Shown piece after piece: positions 9,306 to 19,123 of a stretch of 64,000 nucleotides of DNA. The stretch is from Fusobacterium varium. GTDB lineage: Bacteria; Fusobacteriota; Fusobacteriia; Fusobacteriales; Fusobacteriaceae. The stretch's first letter is position 1; the number at the start of each line of letters is the position of its first letter. The stretch is taken from positions 310,001 through 374,000 of the forward strand of contig JADYUE010000001.1 of the NCBI GenBank assembly GCA_021531615.1, in the 5' to 3' direction. The position numbers and the translations under genes were made by a program. Under the pieces are notes generated by a model. It was not told the origin of the DNA. It made no database searches and was given only the letters and a program-made list of their open reading frames with translations.

Positions 9306-9345
9306 TCTTTAGTAGTGAAGTTGAAAGTGAGGTGACAAAAATTTT

Positions 9346-9825
9346 ATGGAACTAAATAACAAAGAGATAATTTTAAAAAAGATTGAAAACATTGTAACTC
9401 CTGTTGCTGAAAGTATGGGTCTTTCTCTAGTAGACATTGAGTATTTACAAGATGGTGGATACTGGTATGTTAGAATATATGTTGAGAAAGAAAACGAAGA
9501 TATTACTCTTGAAGACTGTGCTGCTCTAAGTAATAAGATTGATGAAGATATTGATAAACTTATTGATCAAAGATTCTTTTTAGAGGTTTCATCACCAGGT
9601 ATTGAAAGACCTCTTAAAAAAATTGCTGATTATATCAGATTCAAAGGTGAAAAAGCAAAATTAAGTTTAAAACATAAAGTTAATGACAATAAAAATTTTG
9701 AAGGAATAATAGTTGATTGTAAAGATAACATTATTTTTCTAGAAATTAAAGAGCAAGAAATCATGGAAATTCCTTTTTCAGAAATAAGAAAAGCCAATCT
9801 TGTTTATGAATTTGAAGAATTTTAA
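9346..9825 (+). CDS. rimP: Ribosome maturation factor RimP
   Basis: 159 residues, normal RimP length. Assists 30S subunit assembly in the cytoplasm. The SSPGIERPL motif (around residues 84-92) is the family signature, and the C-terminal SH3-like half ends with the expected acidic stretch. First gene of rimP-nusA-ylxRQ-infB-rbfA, an order conserved in many bacteria. The ribosome binding site GAGGTG lies unusually far upstream (about 12 bases). Confidence 0.96.
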   Translation: MELNNKEIILKKIENIVTPVAESMGLSLVDIEYLQDGGYWYVRIYVEKENEDITLEDCAALSNKIDEDIDKLIDQRFFLEVSSPGIERPLKKIADYIRFKGEKAKLSLKHKVNDNKNFEGIIVDCKDNIIFLEIKEQEIMEIPFSEIRKANLVYEFEEF

Positions 9826-9854
9826 TAGAATTTTCGGGAGGGTATAAAAATAAT

Positions 9855-10952
9855 ATGAAAAGTAAAGACGCTAAGATTTTTTTAGAAGCTCTAGATGAAT
9901 TAGAGAGAGAAAAAGGAATAAGTAAAGAAAATCTTCTTCTAACTGTAGAACAAGCTATTCTAGCTGCTTATAAAAAGAATTATGGTGATGAAGAAAATGT
10001 TGAAGTAGAAATCAATAGAGAAAATGGAGATGTTAAACTTTACGAAGTAAAAACTGTTGTTACTGAAGAAGATCTTTATGATGCTGCTATTGAAATCTCT
10101 TTAGAAGATGCTATTGACGAATATAGAAACAATAGAATTCAAAGAAAACCAAAAATTGGTGATGAAGTAAGAATAGAAATTAACTGTGAAGAATTCAGAA
10201 GAAACGCTATTCAAAATGGAAAACAAATTGTTATCCAAAAAGTAAGAGAAGCTGAAAGACAATATATCTATGATAGATTCAAAGATAAAGAAAATGATAT
10301 CATAAATGGTATCATTAGAAGAATTGACGACAAGAAAAATATATTTGTTGAGTTTGATGGAATAGAAGCTATTCTTCCAACTACTGAACAATCTCCAGCT
10401 GACACTTATAGAGTTGGTGAAAGATTAAAAGTATATCTTGCTGAAGTTGAAAAAACTAACAAATTCCCAAGAATTGTTATCTCTAGAAAACATGAGGGAC
10501 TTTTAAGAAAATTATTTGAACTAGAAATTCCTGAAATTACTTCTGGTTTAATAGAGATTAAAGCTGTAGCAAGAGAAGCTGGTTCAAGAGCTAAAGTAGC
10601 TGTATACTCTGCTGATCCTAACATTGATACTGTTGGAGCTTGTATCGGACAAAAAGGACTAAGAATTAAAAATATAGTTAATGAATTAAATGGTGAAAAA
10701 ATTGATATAGTTGTTTGGAAGGAATCAGTTGAAGAGTTTGTTTCTGCTGTTTTAAGTCCAGCTAAAGTTAAGAGTGTTGAGGTATTTGAAGAAGAAAATA
10801 CTGCTAGAGTTATTGTTGATAGCTCACAACTTTCACTAGCAATTGGTAAAAATGGACAAAATGCTAGACTTGCTGCTAAACTTACAGGAATGAGAGTAGA
10901 TATTAAAACTGAAAACAGTTCTAATAATGAAGAGGTAGAACAAGGTGAATAA
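9855..10952 (+). CDS. nusA: Transcription termination/antitermination factor NusA
   Basis: Binds RNA polymerase and nascent RNA to modulate pausing, termination and antitermination. 365 residues with the N-terminal polymerase-binding domain (about 1-125), an S1 domain (about 130-200) and two KH domains (about 200-345; GACIGQKGLRIKNI and SLAIGKNGQNARLA are the GxxG loops). The C-terminal acidic repeats of E. coli NusA are absent, as in Firmicutes. The stop overlaps the next gene by 8 bp, indicating coupled translation. Confidence 0.97.
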   Translation: MKSKDAKIFLEALDELEREKGISKENLLLTVEQAILAAYKKNYGDEENVEVEINRENGDVKLYEVKTVVTEEDLYDAAIEISLEDAIDEYRNNRIQRKPKIGDEVRIEINCEEFRRNAIQNGKQIVIQKVREAERQYIYDRFKDKENDIINGIIRRIDDKKNIFVEFDGIEAILPTTEQSPADTYRVGERLKVYLAEVEKTNKFPRIVISRKHEGLLRKLFELEIPEITSGLIEIKAVAREAGSRAKVAVYSADPNIDTVGACIGQKGLRIKNIVNELNGEKIDIVVWKESVEEFVSAVLSPAKVKSVEVFEEENTARVIVDSSQLSLAIGKNGQNARLAAKLTGMRVDIKTENSSNNEEVEQGE

Positions 10953-11472
10953 TCAAGATTTTCCAGAAAGAACTTGTTTAATCTGTAAGGATAAAAAAGA
11001 TAAGAAAGATTTATTCAGATTAGTTAAAACAGGTGAAGATAAATATGCTTTTGATGAAAAACAAAAAGAACAAAGTAGAGGCTATTACATCTGTAAAAGT
11101 CATGAATGTTTAAAAAGATTATCTAAACATAAAAAAATAAAAATTGATACAGATGACCTGATAAAGATGTTAAATCTTTTAAAGAAAGGTGAAAAGGACT
11201 ATTTAAATATTTTAAGAGCAATGAAAAATTCACAAACTTTATCCTTTGGAATGAATATGGTTTTAGAAGAAATCGAACATACTCATTTTTTAGTTCTAGC
11301 TGAAGATATAAGTGAAAAAAATGAGAGAAAACTTCTTCTACGTGCTAAAGAGTTAAATATAACTTATGTTTACTGTGGAAATAAGCAACAACTAGGAGAA
11401 ATTTTTGGCAAGGATGAAGTAAGTGTTATTGGAGTTAAAAACAAGCAAATAGCCCGTGGCCTCATAAATTAA
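10945..11472 (+). CDS. YlxR-YlxQ fusion: RNA-binding YlxR (DUF448) domain plus L7Ae-like domain
   Basis: 175 residues. Residues about 1-85 match YlxR: RTCLICKDKKDKKDL, then SRGYYIC and a second Cys (HECL). Residues about 95-175 resemble the L7Ae/YlxQ fold (FLVLAEDISEKNERKL, YVYCGNKQQLG, VSVIGVKNKQIARGL). In many Firmicutes these are two separate genes in this same place between nusA and infB. Here they are one continuous frame. Likely a cytoplasmic RNA-binding factor acting with the ribosome or NusA. YlxR is reported to influence transcription and YlxQ to bind kink-turn RNA; the fused role is inferred. Confidence 0.88.
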   Translation: MNNQDFPERTCLICKDKKDKKDLFRLVKTGEDKYAFDEKQKEQSRGYYICKSHECLKRLSKHKKIKIDTDDLIKMLNLLKKGEKDYLNILRAMKNSQTLSFGMNMVLEEIEHTHFLVLAEDISEKNERKLLLRAKELNITYVYCGNKQQLGEIFGKDEVSVIGVKNKQIARGLIN

Positions 11473-11493
11473 ATTAATTTAGGAGGTAATTTG

Positions 11494-13725
11494 ATGAAAA
11501 TTAGAGTACATGAATTGGCTAAGAGATACAATATGGGGAGCAAGGAATTTTTAAACTTATTACAAGAAAAAGTAAAAGTTCCTGTTTCGTCAAATTTATC
11601 TGGTTTAGCTGAGGAAGATGTCAAAAAGATTGAAAATTACTTTAATGATATAAATAAAAAAGATAATAATAAAGAGATTGCGAAGCCAGATAAAACGACT
11701 TCAAAAGGAAAAGGAGATAGTTTGAATAAAAAGATTATAGAAGAAGACGATATTTTTGAAGAAGAAAGTCTTGGAAATGGAAAAAAATCTCAATATGTAA
11801 AAATGGGAAAAGAGAAAAAAAATTGGAAAAATGGGAAAAACTCTTCTACTGAAGATGATAAACAACAACCAAGTAAAAAAAATAAAAAGAAAAAAGGTAG
11901 AAGAACAGATTTTGTTATGAAAACTGTTGACTCTGTTGCTTCTGAAACTATTGAAGAAGATGGAGTAAAATTAATAAAAATAAGAGGAGAAATCACTCTT
12001 GGAGATTTTGCTGAAAGACTTGGAGTAAGCAGTGCAGAAATAATCAAAAAACTATTTATGAAAGGACAAATGCTAACTATCAACAGCCCTATATCTATTG
12101 ATATGGCTGAAGAGATAGCTATGGATTACGATGCACTTGTTGAGCAAGAGGAAGAAATCGAATTAGAATTTGGAGAAAAATTCGCTCTTGAAGTTGAAGA
12201 TAAAGCTGAGGACTTAGTTGAAAGACCACCTGTTATCACTATAATGGGACACGTTGACCATGGTAAAACTTCATTACTAGATGCTATTAGAGCAAGTAAT
12301 GTAGTTTCTGGAGAAGCTGGAGGAATCACTCAAAAGATTGGAGCTTACCAAATTATAAAAGATGGTAAAAAAATTACTTTCGTTGATACCCCTGGACATG
12401 AGGCCTTCACTGATATGAGAGCGAGAGGAGCTCAAGTTACTGATATAGCTATACTTGTTGTTGCTGCTGACGATGGTGTAATGCCACAAACAATAGAAGC
12501 TCTATCACATGCTAAAGCTGCTAATGTACCTATCATAGTAGCTGTAAACAAAATTGATAAACCTGAAGCTAACCCTATGAAAGTTAAACAAGAACTTATG
12601 GAACATGGACTTGTTTCAATTGAATGGGGAGGAGATACTGAGTTTGTAGAAGTATCTGCTAAAAAGCATCTTAACCTTGATACACTTTTAGATACTATAT
12701 TAATTACTGCTGAAATTCTTGAATTAAAAGCAAATCCTAAGAAGAGAGCAAAAGGAGTTGTACTTGAGTCTAAACTAGATCCAAAAGTTGGACCTATTGC
12801 TGACATCTTAGTTCAAGAGGGAACTTTAAAAATTGGTGACGTTATTGTTGCTGGTGAAGTTTATGGTAAAGTAAGAGCTCTTATCAATGACAGAGGAGAG
12901 AGAGTTGAAAGAGTTGACGTTTCTCAACCTGCTGAAATTATAGGATTTAACCAAGTACCTCAAGCTGGAGATACTATGTATGTTATTCAAAATGAACAAC
13001 ATGCTAAGAGAATTGTTGAAGAGGTTGCTAAAGAGAGAAAACTTGCTGAAACAAGTAAGAAAACTATATCTCTTGAATCTCTATCAGAGCAATTTGACCA
13101 TGAAAATATTAAAGAACTTAATCTTGTATTAAGAGCAGATTCAAGAGGATCTGTTGAAGCTTTAAGAGAGTCTTTACTAAAACTTTCTACTGATGAAGTT
13201 GCTGTTAACATTATTCAAGCAGCATCTGGAGCTATCACTGAAAGTGACGTAAAACTTGCTGAAGTTTCAAATGCTATTATTATTGGATTCCATGTAAGAC
13301 CGACAACTAAAGCTATCAAAGAAGCTGAAGTAAATGGTGTAGAAATCAGAACTTCTAATATCATTTACCATATAACTGAAGATATTGAAAAAGCTCTTAC
13401 TGGTATGCTTGAGCCTGAATTTAAAGAAGCTTACCTTGGAAGAATTGAGATTAAAAAGGTATTTAAAGTTTCAAAGGTTGGAAATATCGCTGGTTGTGTA
13501 GTTGTTGATGGAAAAGTTAAAAATGATTCTAATATTAGAATCCTTAGAGATGGAATTGTTATGTATGAAGGAAAACTTTCATCTTTAAAAAGATACAAAG
13601 ATGACGCTAAAGAAGTTGTTGCTGGACAAGAGTGTGGTTTAGGTGTTGAAAACTTTAATGATATTAAAGAGGGAGATATCGTAGAAGCATTTGAAATCCA
13701 AGAAATACAAAGAACTTTAAAATAA
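11494..13725 (+). CDS. infB: Translation initiation factor IF-2
   Basis: GTPase that delivers initiator tRNA to the 30S subunit. I use the ATG at 11494, 8 bases after AGGAGG, rather than the in-frame TTG at 11491. 743 residues: N-terminal IF2_N domain (about 1-50), a Lys-rich low-complexity linker, a second IF2_N domain, then the G domain with GHVDHGKTS, DTPGHEAF and NKID motifs and C-terminal domains II-IV. Linker length is moderate compared with E. coli. Confidence 0.98.
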   Translation: MKIRVHELAKRYNMGSKEFLNLLQEKVKVPVSSNLSGLAEEDVKKIENYFNDINKKDNNKEIAKPDKTTSKGKGDSLNKKIIEEDDIFEEESLGNGKKSQYVKMGKEKKNWKNGKNSSTEDDKQQPSKKNKKKKGRRTDFVMKTVDSVASETIEEDGVKLIKIRGEITLGDFAERLGVSSAEIIKKLFMKGQMLTINSPISIDMAEEIAMDYDALVEQEEEIELEFGEKFALEVEDKAEDLVERPPVITIMGHVDHGKTSLLDAIRASNVVSGEAGGITQKIGAYQIIKDGKKITFVDTPGHEAFTDMRARGAQVTDIAILVVAADDGVMPQTIEALSHAKAANVPIIVAVNKIDKPEANPMKVKQELMEHGLVSIEWGGDTEFVEVSAKKHLNLDTLLDTILITAEILELKANPKKRAKGVVLESKLDPKVGPIADILVQEGTLKIGDVIVAGEVYGKVRALINDRGERVERVDVSQPAEIIGFNQVPQAGDTMYVIQNEQHAKRIVEEVAKERKLAETSKKTISLESLSEQFDHENIKELNLVLRADSRGSVEALRESLLKLSTDEVAVNIIQAASGAITESDVKLAEVSNAIIIGFHVRPTTKAIKEAEVNGVEIRTSNIIYHITEDIEKALTGMLEPEFKEAYLGRIEIKKVFKVSKVGNIAGCVVVDGKVKNDSNIRILRDGIVMYEGKLSSLKRYKDDAKEVVAGQECGLGVENFNDIKEGDIVEAFEIQEIQRTLK

Positions 13726-13764
13726 TAAATCTTTGATTCATTAAATAGAAAGCGAGTGATACTG

Positions 13765-14112
13765 ATGAAAAGACAAAGATTAGCTGGAATAGAAAAAGAA
13801 ATGGCAAGAGTTATTTCTAAAGTTTTAATGGAAGAAGTTAAAAATCCAAAAGTTAAAGGACTTGTATCTGTTACTAATATCAATGTTACTGAAGATCTTA
13901 AATTTGCTGATGTATACTTCAGCATAATGGGTCAAGAAAATGTAAATACAGATGAAGTTGTTGAAGGATTAAACCAAATAAAAGGTTTTTTAAGAAAAAG
14001 AGTAGCTGAAGAAATTGAAATAAGATATATACCTGAAATTAGAGTAAAACTTGATACTTCTATTGAACATGCAATTAAAATATCAAAACTTTTAAATGAT
14101 TTAAAAAGGTAG
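13765..14112 (+). CDS. rbfA: 30S ribosome-binding factor RbfA
   Basis: Small KH-fold protein for late 30S maturation. About 115 residues, the family's normal size. The pattern KMxVTxVxVTxDLxxAxVYxS is seen as LVSVTNINVTEDLKFADVYFS. I prefer the ATG at 13765, about 8 bases after AGCGAG; an in-frame GTG lies at 13756. It follows infB, the usual order, and recJ begins 10 bp after it. Confidence 0.95.
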   Translation: MKRQRLAGIEKEMARVISKVLMEEVKNPKVKGLVSVTNINVTEDLKFADVYFSIMGQENVNTDEVVEGLNQIKGFLRKRVAEEIEIRYIPEIRVKLDTSIEHAIKISKLLNDLKR

Positions 14113-14121
14113 TGATATGAA

Positions 14122-15840
14122 ATGCATTGGGAGTATAATCCGCTACCTCAGTCTCTCATTGATTCTAAGGCTGCTCAATGGAAAAAAAGTAAGTTACTCA
14201 CTACCTTATTACTCAATAGAGGCTTTGATAATCTAAAGCAAGCAGATAAATTTATAAGCCCAAAAATTTCAGATTTTAGAGATCCTTTTAAATTTGAAAA
14301 AATGCAAAAAGTAGTAGATAAGATACTTGAAAAAAAAGAAAAGAAAGAAAAAATCTTCATTTATGGAGATTATGATGTTGATGGAATCACTGCTGCAGTT
14401 TTTTTAGTAAAAGCTTTTAAACTTATTGGAATAGATGTTGATTACTATATTCCCAACAGAATGGATGAAGGTTATGGTTTAGATAAAAAAACTGTAGATT
14501 TCATTAACAGTGAAAATGGAAAATTAGTGATTACTGTTGATACAGGAGTCAATTCTATTGAAGATGTAAAATATGCAAAAACTTTAGGAATAGATGTTAT
14601 TGTAACTGATCATCATAAATGTGTTAAAGATGAAGATGATGATGCTCTTCTTCTACTTAATCCCAAATTAAGTGACACATATGAGTTTAAATATCTTTCT
14701 GGAGCAGGAGTTGCTTTAAAAGTAGCTCAAGGTGTTTATAGTAAATTAAATATTGACACTAGAAAACTTTATCAATATATGGATATTGTTATGATAGGTA
14801 CTGTAGCTGATGTTGTACCTATGCTGGATGAAAATAGAATAATTATAAAAAAGGGGCTTCAAGCCTTAAAAAGAACTAAAATTAAAGGCTTGATGTACCT
14901 TTTAAAATATCTAAAATTTCAAAAGAAAGATATAAATACAACTGATGTTAGTTATTTTATATCTCCACTTATAAACTCTCTAGGAAGAATAGGAGTTTCT
15001 AAGATGGGAGCAGATTTCTTTTTAAAGGAAGATGACTTTGAAATCTATAATATTATAGAGGAAATGAAGAAATCCAATAAAAAACGTCGTGATCTTGAAA
15101 AAATGATCTATGATGAAGCGACTTCTGCTATTTCAAAGTTGGATAAAAAGAATTTAAAATCTATATTTTTAAGCTCTCCTAAATGGCATCCTGGTGTTAT
15201 TGGAGTTGTTTCTTCTAGATTAAGTGTTAAATACAATCTCCCTGTTACTTTAGTTGCTTTTAAAGATGGCATAGGTAAAGCTTCTTGTAGAAGTGTAAAG
15301 GGAATTAGTGTATTTAATATTTTTCAAAAAATGGGTAGTAAATTAGTAAGATTTGGCGGACATGACTTAGCAGCTGGATTTATTGTTACTCAAGAAAATT
15401 TAGAAGATGTTAAGAATATTTTTGAAGCTAGTATAGAAAACTTCCATGCTGAAAATGAAAAGAAATCATTAAAAATAGATGTTGAATACTCACTAGAAAA
15501 TATAGATGATAAGATTTTTAAAGTTATGGAGGATATCGCTCCTTATGGCTTAGATAATCCCTATCCACTTTTCTTAGATACAAATCTTACATTTGAAAAT
15601 ATAAGAAAATTTGGTGTTGATGAAAGACACTTCAATGGAATTATAAAAAAGAATGGTAAATTTTACCATATGGTAGCCTTTGATTTAGGGCATAAAATAA
15701 ATGAATTAGAAGCAAAAATACAAAAGTTTGATATTGTCTATTATCCTGAAAAAACAATATATAAAGGAGAAGAGATTCTTCAAATCAGGATAAAAGATAT
15801 TAAAATAAAAGATGATTTTTATGAAATCTTTACTAAATAG
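14122..15840 (+). CDS. recJ: Single-stranded-DNA-specific exonuclease RecJ
   Basis: 5'-3' ssDNA exonuclease for recombination and mismatch repair. 572 residues, a standard RecJ length. DHH-family motifs are visible: GDYDVDGITA (motif I), VTVDTG (motif II), VTDHHK (motif III) and the C-terminal DHHA1 motif as VRFGGHDLAAGF. Follows rbfA with no promoter between, so it probably rides on the rimP-rbfA transcript. Confidence 0.96.
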   Translation: MHWEYNPLPQSLIDSKAAQWKKSKLLTTLLLNRGFDNLKQADKFISPKISDFRDPFKFEKMQKVVDKILEKKEKKEKIFIYGDYDVDGITAAVFLVKAFKLIGIDVDYYIPNRMDEGYGLDKKTVDFINSENGKLVITVDTGVNSIEDVKYAKTLGIDVIVTDHHKCVKDEDDDALLLLNPKLSDTYEFKYLSGAGVALKVAQGVYSKLNIDTRKLYQYMDIVMIGTVADVVPMLDENRIIIKKGLQALKRTKIKGLMYLLKYLKFQKKDINTTDVSYFISPLINSLGRIGVSKMGADFFLKEDDFEIYNIIEEMKKSNKKRRDLEKMIYDEATSAISKLDKKNLKSIFLSSPKWHPGVIGVVSSRLSVKYNLPVTLVAFKDGIGKASCRSVKGISVFNIFQKMGSKLVRFGGHDLAAGFIVTQENLEDVKNIFEASIENFHAENEKKSLKIDVEYSLENIDDKIFKVMEDIAPYGLDNPYPLFLDTNLTFENIRKFGVDERHFNGIIKKNGKFYHMVAFDLGHKINELEAKIQKFDIVYYPEKTIYKGEEILQIRIKDIKIKDDFYEIFTK

Positions 15841-15855
15841 ATTTAAGGAGGAAAA

Positions 15856-17142
15856 ATGAAACACGAAATCAAAAACTTAGAACACTCAGCAGTTGAGATT
15901 AAAATCTGTCTTACAGGTGAAGAATTAAGTCCATTAAAAACTGAAGTTTTAACAGCAGTTGCTGCAAAAGCTGAAGTTCCTGGATTTAGAAAGGGAAAAG
16001 CTCCTTTAGATAAAGTTGAAGCTCAATTCAAAGATGCTGTAAAAGAAGAACTTACTGAAAAAGTATTACAAAAATACTATGAAGAAGTTGTAAAAGAAGG
16101 AAACATCACTCCTATCAGCTACATTCACAATGTAAAAGTTGAAATGAACGAAAACTATGAATTAACTTTCCAAGTAGATGTATACCCTACAGTTGAATTA
16201 GGAGAATACAAAGGACTTGAAGTTGAAAAAGAAACTTTCGAAATGACTGAAGAAAAATTAAACAAAGAAATAGAAATCATGGTAAACAGCAAATCAAAAT
16301 TAGTTGATACTGAAGCTGGACACAAAGCAGTTATGGGAGATACTGTAGATCTTGCATTTGAAGGATTTGTAGATGGTGTTCCATTTGAAGGTGGAAAAGC
16401 TGATTCTCACGTTCTTAAATTAGGATCAAAAATGTTCATCGATACTTTCGAAGATCAATTAGTTGGATATGAAGCTGGACAAGAAGGAGAAGTTAACGTA
16501 ACTTTCCCTGAACAATACCACGCTGCTAACCTAGCTGGAAAACCTGCTGTATTCAAAGTAAAAGTAAATTCTATCAAAACTCTAGTTACACCTGAATTAA
16601 ATGATGAATTAGCTAAAGAATTAGGATTTGAATCTGTTGAAGAGTTAAAAGCTAAAAAAGCTGAAGAAGTTAAAGCTAGAGAAGAAGCTAGAATCAAAAA
16701 TGAGTACATTGGAAAATTATTAGATAAAGTTGCTGCTACTTCTAAAGTAGATGTTCCTTTCTCTATGATCGCTACAGAAGTTAAAAACAGAATCTCTGAA
16801 ATGGAACAACAACTTTCTGCTCAAGGAATTGGAATGGATATGTACCTACAAATGACTGGAATGGACAGAGCTAAACTTGAAAGTCAAATCGCTCCAATGG
16901 CAGCTGGAAAAGTAAAAGTTGACCTTATCCTTGAAGCTATAGCTAAAGCTGAAAACATTGAAGTTTCTGAAGATGAAGTAACTGCTAAAATGACAGAAGT
17001 TGCTAAATACTATGGAATGGATCTTGCTAAACTTGAAGAAGAATTAAACAAACACAAAAACTACGATAACTTCAAATACACAATTAAAGGTGAATGTGTA
17101 ATGCAAAAAGCTATCGACTTATTAGTTGAAACAGCAAAATAA
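15856..17142 (+). CDS. tig: Trigger factor (ribosome-associated peptidyl-prolyl isomerase)
   Basis: Ribosome-bound chaperone for nascent chains. 428 residues with the ribosome-binding signature GFRKGKAPLD (about residues 40-49), an FKBP-type PPIase domain (about 160-245), and a long helical C-terminal arm domain. AGGAGG lies at ideal spacing. It ends at a strong terminator before clpP, giving the order tig-clpP-clpX-lon common in bacteria. Confidence 0.97.
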   Translation: MKHEIKNLEHSAVEIKICLTGEELSPLKTEVLTAVAAKAEVPGFRKGKAPLDKVEAQFKDAVKEELTEKVLQKYYEEVVKEGNITPISYIHNVKVEMNENYELTFQVDVYPTVELGEYKGLEVEKETFEMTEEKLNKEIEIMVNSKSKLVDTEAGHKAVMGDTVDLAFEGFVDGVPFEGGKADSHVLKLGSKMFIDTFEDQLVGYEAGQEGEVNVTFPEQYHAANLAGKPAVFKVKVNSIKTLVTPELNDELAKELGFESVEELKAKKAEEVKAREEARIKNEYIGKLLDKVAATSKVDVPFSMIATEVKNRISEMEQQLSAQGIGMDMYLQMTGMDRAKLESQIAPMAAGKVKVDLILEAIAKAENIEVSEDEVTAKMTEVAKYYGMDLAKLEEELNKHKNYDNFKYTIKGECVMQKAIDLLVETAK

Positions 17143-17152
17143 TAATATTTAT

Positions 17153-17190
17153 TGTAGGAAGCAGATATCTGCTTCCTACATCATATTTTT
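17153..17190 (+). terminator. Terminator after tig
   Basis: A perfect 28-bp palindrome (17153-17180, stem of up to 12-14 bp) followed by TCATATTTTT. It separates the recJ-tig transcript from clpP. Confidence 0.9.
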
Positions 17191-17267
17191 ACTTGAATAA
17201 TTGGAAAATATTCTAACTTAATTTTTCTCTTAGTATATTCTCTATTTATTTAAGGAGGTAACGATTT

Positions 17268-17843
17268 ATGTATAACCCAACAGTAATTGAAAGCACTGGT
17301 AGATCTGAAAGAGCTTATGATGTCTACTCAAGACTTTTAAAAGATAGAATTATATTTTTAGGAACAGAAATAGATGACAATGTGGCAAATGCTATTGTTG
17401 CTCAACTTCTTTTCCTTGAAGCTGAAGATCCAGATAAAGATATTATCATGTATATAAATAGTCCTGGTGGAGTAGTAACAGCAGGAATGGCTATTTATGA
17501 TACTATGAACTATATAAAACCTGATATTCAAACTGTATGTATTGGACAAGCTGCAAGTATGGGAGCATTATTACTTGGTGCTGGAGCAAAAGGTAAAAGA
17601 TTTGCCTTAGAACATGCTAGAATAATGATTCACCAACCTTTAGGTGGGGCTTCTGGACAAGCTACAGATATTGAAATTCAAGCAAAAGAAATTCTTAGAA
17701 TAAAAAAGATGTTATCACAAATTTTAGCTGATAGCACTGGTAAATCTTTAGATGATATTTTAACAGATACTGAAAGAGATAATTATATGTCAGCTGAAGA
17801 AGCTAAAGAATATGGTCTTATCGACCAAGTATTTAAAAAATAA
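17268..17843 (+). CDS. clpP: ATP-dependent Clp protease proteolytic subunit
   Basis: Serine protease that forms the tetradecameric chamber served by ClpX. 191 residues. The catalytic triad is visible at Ser97 (QAASMGA), His122 (MIHQPLGG) and Asp171, matching the mature E. coli numbering, and no long propeptide is present. AAGGAGG is at good spacing. Immediately upstream of clpX (17 bp). Confidence 0.98.
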   Translation: MYNPTVIESTGRSERAYDVYSRLLKDRIIFLGTEIDDNVANAIVAQLLFLEAEDPDKDIIMYINSPGGVVTAGMAIYDTMNYIKPDIQTVCIGQAASMGALLLGAGAKGKRFALEHARIMIHQPLGGASGQATDIEIQAKEILRIKKMLSQILADSTGKSLDDILTDTERDNYMSAEEAKEYGLIDQVFKK

Positions 17844-17860
17844 TAAAGGAGATTGAAATT

Positions 17861-19111
17861 ATGGGTAAAAAAGCCAGATGTTCCTTCTGTGGAAGCACTG
17901 AAGATGAAGTTTCTAAACTATTTAGTGGAATAGATGGAGCTCTTATATGCGATAGATGTATAGAAAGCTGTTTTGATATCCTTGAACTTTCTAACGAAAA
18001 ATTAGCAGAGAAACATCATGATGATTTATCAGAAGATTCTCTTTTAACTCCAAAAGAAATCAAGGAAAAACTAGATGAATATGTAATTGGACAAGATGAA
18101 ACTAAAAAAATTCTTTCTGTGGCAGTTTATAACCACTATAAAAGAATTTTAGATAAAGAAAATTCTGCAAAAGATGAAGATAATGTAGAATTACAAAAGT
18201 CAAATGTACTTTTAATAGGACCTACTGGTTCTGGAAAAACTCTTCTAGCTCAAACTTTAGCTAGATCTTTAAGTGTTCCTTTTGCCATAGCAGATGCTAC
18301 TACACTTACAGAAGCTGGTTATGTTGGAGATGACGTTGAAAATGTACTTGTAAGACTTTTACAAGCTGCAGATTACGATGTTGATGCTGCTGAAAGAGGA
18401 ATCATTTATATTGATGAGATTGATAAGATAGCAAGAAAATCAGAGAATGTTTCTATTACTAGAGATGTTTCTGGAGAAGGTGTTCAACAATCACTTCTAA
18501 AAATTATAGAAGGAACTAAATCACAAGTTCCCCCTCAAGGTGGAAGAAAACATCCAAATCAAGAGTTAATAGAGATAGATACTACTAATATTCTATTTAT
18601 AGTAGGTGGAGCTTTTGAAGGACTTGAAAAAGTTATAAAATCTAGAACTAATAAAAAAGTTATAGGTTTTGGAGCTGAAATTAACAGTAAAATAGAAGAA
18701 AAAGTTGGAGAAACTTTTGCTAAAGTTTTACCTGAAGATCTTGTAAAACAAGGTATAATTCCTGAATTAGTTGGAAGATTACCTATTATTACTACTCTAC
18801 AAGACTTAGATGAAGCTGCTCTAATAAAAATATTAACTGAGCCTAAAAATGCTATTGTAAAACAATATAAAAAATTATTTGATTTAGAAGGAGTTGAACT
18901 TGAGTTTACTCCAGAAGCTCTAAAGAAAATTGCTACTCTTGCACTTGAAAGAAGAATAGGTGCTAGAGGACTTAGAGCTATAATAGAACAAACAATGTTA
19001 GAACTTATGTATGAGGTGCCTTCTGATGATACAATAACAAAAGTTACTATCGGAGAGGAAGCTGTACTAGATTCTAATAAAGCCGTTATTGAAAAAAACA
19101 CGACTAATTAG
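17861..19111 (+). CDS. clpX: ATP-dependent Clp protease ATP-binding subunit ClpX
   Basis: AAA+ unfoldase partner of ClpP. 416 residues: N-terminal C4 zinc-binding domain (CSFCG and CDRCIESC), Walker A GPTGSGKT, Walker B with YIDEIDKIA, and the pore loop and sensor motifs, then the C-terminal lid. The IGF-type ClpP-binding loop reads VIGFGAE (near residue 270). Twelve bp before lon. Confidence 0.98.
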   Translation: MGKKARCSFCGSTEDEVSKLFSGIDGALICDRCIESCFDILELSNEKLAEKHHDDLSEDSLLTPKEIKEKLDEYVIGQDETKKILSVAVYNHYKRILDKENSAKDEDNVELQKSNVLLIGPTGSGKTLLAQTLARSLSVPFAIADATTLTEAGYVGDDVENVLVRLLQAADYDVDAAERGIIYIDEIDKIARKSENVSITRDVSGEGVQQSLLKIIEGTKSQVPPQGGRKHPNQELIEIDTTNILFIVGGAFEGLEKVIKSRTNKKVIGFGAEINSKIEEKVGETFAKVLPEDLVKQGIIPELVGRLPIITTLQDLDEAALIKILTEPKNAIVKQYKKLFDLEGVELEFTPEALKKIATLALERRIGARGLRAIIEQTMLELMYEVPSDDTITKVTIGEEAVLDSNKAVIEKNTTN

Positions 19112-19123
19112 GAGGACAACTTT

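Noticed and set aside
18559-19101. Long antisense reading frame opposite clpX (180 codons), and similar frames opposite infB and other genes
   Set aside because: They are serine-rich or otherwise biased shadows of highly expressed coding genes, without ribosome binding sites or recognisable domains.
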